Assembly: GCA_021784375.1 (NCBI GenBank)
Contig: JAJXSV010000138.1
Coordinates: 1-6,167, forward strand
Length of the DNA: 6,167 nt
Direction: 5' to 3'
Origin: Actinomycetes bacterium
GTDB lineage: Bacteria > Actinomycetota > Actinomycetes > S36-B12 > UBA5976
Every line of letters begins with the position of its first letter. Position 1 is the first letter of the stretch. The position numbers and the translations under genes are program-made. A model generated the notes under the pieces. That model did not search any database. It saw only the letters and a list, made by a program, of their open reading frames with translations, and was not told the origin of the DNA. Below are positions 4,021-6,167 of the stretch, piece after piece.

Positions 4021-6167
4021 TCAAGGTCGCGTGGGACTGGTACTGCGAGTCGCAATTTCAAGCAGTTCAAGCAGGTGTTGATAGGGGTGTCCGGTTGCGC
4101 GGCTCAAGCCAAGCTCACAGGTGCGGTTAGCCGACGCGTAAGCGTCGAAGGAAGAGGTTGCGATCTCTGCCGCCTCCCGCTGCGTGGCAGAACGGGTCAG
4201 TTCCGGGTGCAGCATGCCGCGATCACCCGCGAAGGCGCAGCATCCCCAATCATCCGGAATCGTCACCTGCTCGGCAACGAAATTGGCGACACGCGCCAGC
4301 ACGTCATTCAGACCCAGGTGCGTGGTGGAACAGGTGGGGTGCAGAACAAGCGACTTCACCTTGCGTGGCATAGGTAGGCGACGGAGCAGCACGTCATCGG
4401 CGAAGGCAAGTGCGTCGATGACCGTGAACGCCCCGCCTTGGAGCAGAGCCTGCCCGAGCATGTGCTGCAAACCCTCGGTGCAGGATGCAGCATCGGAGAC
4501 GATCGGAAGGGCACCATGGTCGCTGGCCTCCCACATGGCCTTCGAGACACGCTCCTGCATCGATGAATAGCCGGCCTCCAGACCTTTGGATTTCCATGGC
4601 GTTCCACAACATAGTGAAACGATGCCATCCGGTGTCCGCACTTCCACGCCTGCACGTGCGCAGAGGGCCATGAAGGCGTCGCCAACACCAACACCACCTT
4701 CTGCCGGCGCGAACATTCTGGAAGTGCAACTGGGGAAGTACACGACGCTGGGATTGTCTGCAGGCACCGGGGTGCGAGTGCTGCCGCCAGCCGGTAGGTC
4801 TCGTGACCATTCGGGAATGATGTCCTGCTTGCCTATCCGCCGAGCCGCGCGTGTGGCTGTCGCGGCCAGTGGTGCAAGGTACTTCGCGGATGTGAGGGCG
4901 AGGCTGGCCAGAGTGGTCCCGATCGTCCAATGCTCCGCTGCAGTCTGCCAAACCGCCTGCTGCACAGGGCCGACTCTCGCTGTCCGCAACCCTCGCGCAA
5001 GCTGCCCAGTATCTATGTGCAAGGGGCAGGAAGTCTGACAGAGACTGTCCACTGCACAGGTATCGACACCGTGGTATTCGTACTCAGCCCTGAGATCCAG
5101 GAACAACCGGGTGTCGCCCAGGCTCTCGGCGCTGCGCATCTCCCGGCGCAGGACGATGCGCTGCCTAGGCGTGAGCGTCAGGTCTTTGCTGGGACAGATG
5201 GGCTCGCAATATCCACACTCCACGCACTGGTCCACTTCCGCTTCAATGGTGAGTCCCGTCTTGTATTGCGGCTCCTCGGATTCGGCCTCGATGAGCACTC
5301 CCGGATTGAGGATGCCCAACGGATCGACGAGGTGCTTGATCTCCCGCATGACTTCGTACAACTCTGTCCCGTACTGATTGCGGACGTAAGGTGCCATCAC
5401 ACGCCCAGTCCCATGCTCCGCCTTGAGCGTTCCACCATGCCCGAGGACCAGATCCACCATTTCGTCCGTAAATGCGTGGTAGCGGTGGAGGCTGGTCGGA
5501 TCATCGAATTTCTCGTTGAGCATGAAGTGGATGTTGCCGTCTTTGGCGTGACCGAAGATCACACTCCCCTCGTAGCGGTGCTCAAGCAGCAGGTCACTGA
5601 GTTCAGTGCACGCTGGAAGCAAGCGTTCGATGGGGACCGCGATATCCTCAAGCAGGGCCGTAGTGCCGGCTGGTCGTGACCCGGCAACGGATGCGTACAA
5701 GCCCTTCCGAATATGCCAGTAACTGGCACGCAATCCAGCGTCCACGGTCAGGCGTGACGGAACACAGAGCGGTAGCTCTGCCAACAGGTCACGGCAGTTC
5801 TCCAGCCTGCCTGCGAGAGCCTCGGCTTCGAGTTCCTGGAACTCAACCAGCAGTGCTGCATGATTCCGTACTTGCAGTGTGCGCAACTCGGGCGAGGCGC
5901 TGGGGTCGCGCTGGGCCACCCGCAGGCTCGTCGCGTCCAAGAGTTCGATCGCGGCGAAGCCAGCAGCAACCAATTGCGGCAAAACGCCGGTGGCAATCGC
6001 GAGATCTTCGAAGAGGAGCAGCGCCGTCGCAACGTGCGGCTTCATCGCAATGGTGCTGAAGGTGGCTTCTGCCACAAATGCGAGCGTGCCTTCGCTACCG
6101 ATCACCAGATGCTCGAGCATGTCGATCGGTAGCGAGAAGTCCACGAAGGAATTCAGGCCGTAGCCCA
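4021..6167 (-). CDS. FAD and iron-sulfur D-lactate dehydrogenase-type oxidoreductase, C-terminal 714 residues (N-terminus beyond right edge)
   Basis: The visible frame starts in the end of the FAD-binding domain (GYGLNSFVDF, then HLVIGSEGTLAFVAEATF). Next is the FAD-linked oxidase C-terminal domain (visible residues about 40-290) with the metal/substrate motif H206AKDGNIH213 and E250HGTGR255. A ferredoxin-like segment has C314-x2-C317-x2-C320-x3-C324-P, then DTC370-x5-C376-x3-C380-P. Two CCG modules close the protein: C480 with C519-C520, and C612 with C642-C643 (WGCCAFAGDRG). The tail ELGLSRATGHPYQHLLELL is typical. This order is that of the roughly 930-residue quinone-linked Dld-II enzymes, so about 220 residues are missing. 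They oxidise D-lactate, or a related D-2-hydroxy acid, to the 2-keto acid at the inner membrane face and pass electrons to quinone. The GTG at 6144 is internal, since the frame stays open and homologous to the window edge. The SIS gene follows 82 bp downstream on the same strand. Confidence 0.88.
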   Translation of the reverse strand, partial: GYGLNSFVDFSLPIDMLEHLVIGSEGTLAFVAEATFSTIAMKPHVATALLLFEDLAIATGVLPQLVAAGFAAIELLDATSLRVAQRDPSASPELRTLQVRNHAALLVEFQELEAEALAGRLENCRDLLAELPLCVPSRLTVDAGLRASYWHIRKGLYASVAGSRPAGTTALLEDIAVPIERLLPACTELSDLLLEHRYEGSVIFGHAKDGNIHFMLNEKFDDPTSLHRYHAFTDEMVDLVLGHGGTLKAEHGTGRVMAPYVRNQYGTELYEVMREIKHLVDPLGILNPGVLIEAESEEPQYKTGLTIEAEVDQCVECGYCEPICPSKDLTLTPRQRIVLRREMRSAESLGDTRLFLDLRAEYEYHGVDTCAVDSLCQTSCPLHIDTGQLARGLRTARVGPVQQAVWQTAAEHWTIGTTLASLALTSAKYLAPLAATATRAARRIGKQDIIPEWSRDLPAGGSTRTPVPADNPSVVYFPSCTSRMFAPAEGGVGVGDAFMALCARAGVEVRTPDGIVSLCCGTPWKSKGLEAGYSSMQERVSKAMWEASDHGALPIVSDAASCTEGLQHMLGQALLQGGAFTVIDALAFADDVLLRRLPMPRKVKSLVLHPTCSTTHLGLNDVLARVANFVAEQVTIPDDWGCCAFAGDRGMLHPELTRSATQREAAEIATSSFDAYASANRTCELGLSRATGHPYQHLLELLEIATRSTSPTRP

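Noticed and set aside
3939..4070. N-terminal extension of the SIS protein by 44 codons
   Set aside because: It overlaps the end of the dehydrogenase gene, contains a Gln/Ser run with no family similarity, and the start at 3938 fits both the family length and the -10 position.
4930..5679. Open frame of 249 codons on the plus strand
   Set aside because: It lies wholly antisense to the iron-sulfur and FAD-oxidase domains of the dehydrogenase, whose motifs are unmistakable. Its own translation shows no recognisable family pattern.
4021..6144. Start of the dehydrogenase at GTG 6144
   Set aside because: The frame continues upstream to the window edge with GYGLNSF, which matches the FAD-domain end of the family, so the gene is cut by the window and does not start there.

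Overview
The window is GC-rich, bacterial and densely coding: five protein genes fill about 94% of it, and no RNA gene, insertion sequence, CRISPR array or long repeat was seen. Gene families, GC content, TAnnnT-type -10 elements and probable leaderless starts suggest an actinobacterium. The transporter gene has an exported N-terminus ending in Ala-Asn-Ala with no lipobox cysteine. I recall such leaders from aquatic actinobacterial lineages, so a finer placement is only a guess.

Layout from left to right. (1) The first 95 codons of a sugar ABC transporter substrate-binding protein read leftwards from 286 and leave the window at base 1. (2) A 265-bp divergent control region (287-551) holds a good promoter for the transporter, a leader able to fold, and a perfect 8-8-8 inverted repeat. 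(3) A ROK-family sugar-responsive repressor (552-1745, +) is followed after 8 bp by (4) a cytoplasmic class C beta-lactamase-fold serine hydrolase (1754-2896, +). (5) A stand-alone GlmS-type SIS isomerase/deaminase (2889-3938, -) converges on the hydrolase; the two stop codons lie in one shared 12-bp palindrome. (6) The C-terminal 714 residues of an FAD plus iron-sulfur D-lactate dehydrogenase-type oxidoreductase (4021-6167, -) run off the right edge.

Taken together this looks like a carbohydrate uptake and catabolism locus. The binding protein captures a sugar and the ROK protein, probably controlling the divergent transporter promoter, senses a sugar or sugar phosphate. The hydrolase would remove an acyl or peptidyl group in the cytoplasm. 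The SIS enzyme would act on an amino-sugar or ketosamine phosphate. The flavo-iron-sulfur enzyme would oxidise D-lactate or another D-2-hydroxy acid into the quinone pool. One hypothesis joining these parts is salvage of peptidoglycan sugars, since N-acetylmuramic acid yields both GlcNAc-6-phosphate and D-lactate. No MurQ etherase is visible, so this remains inference.
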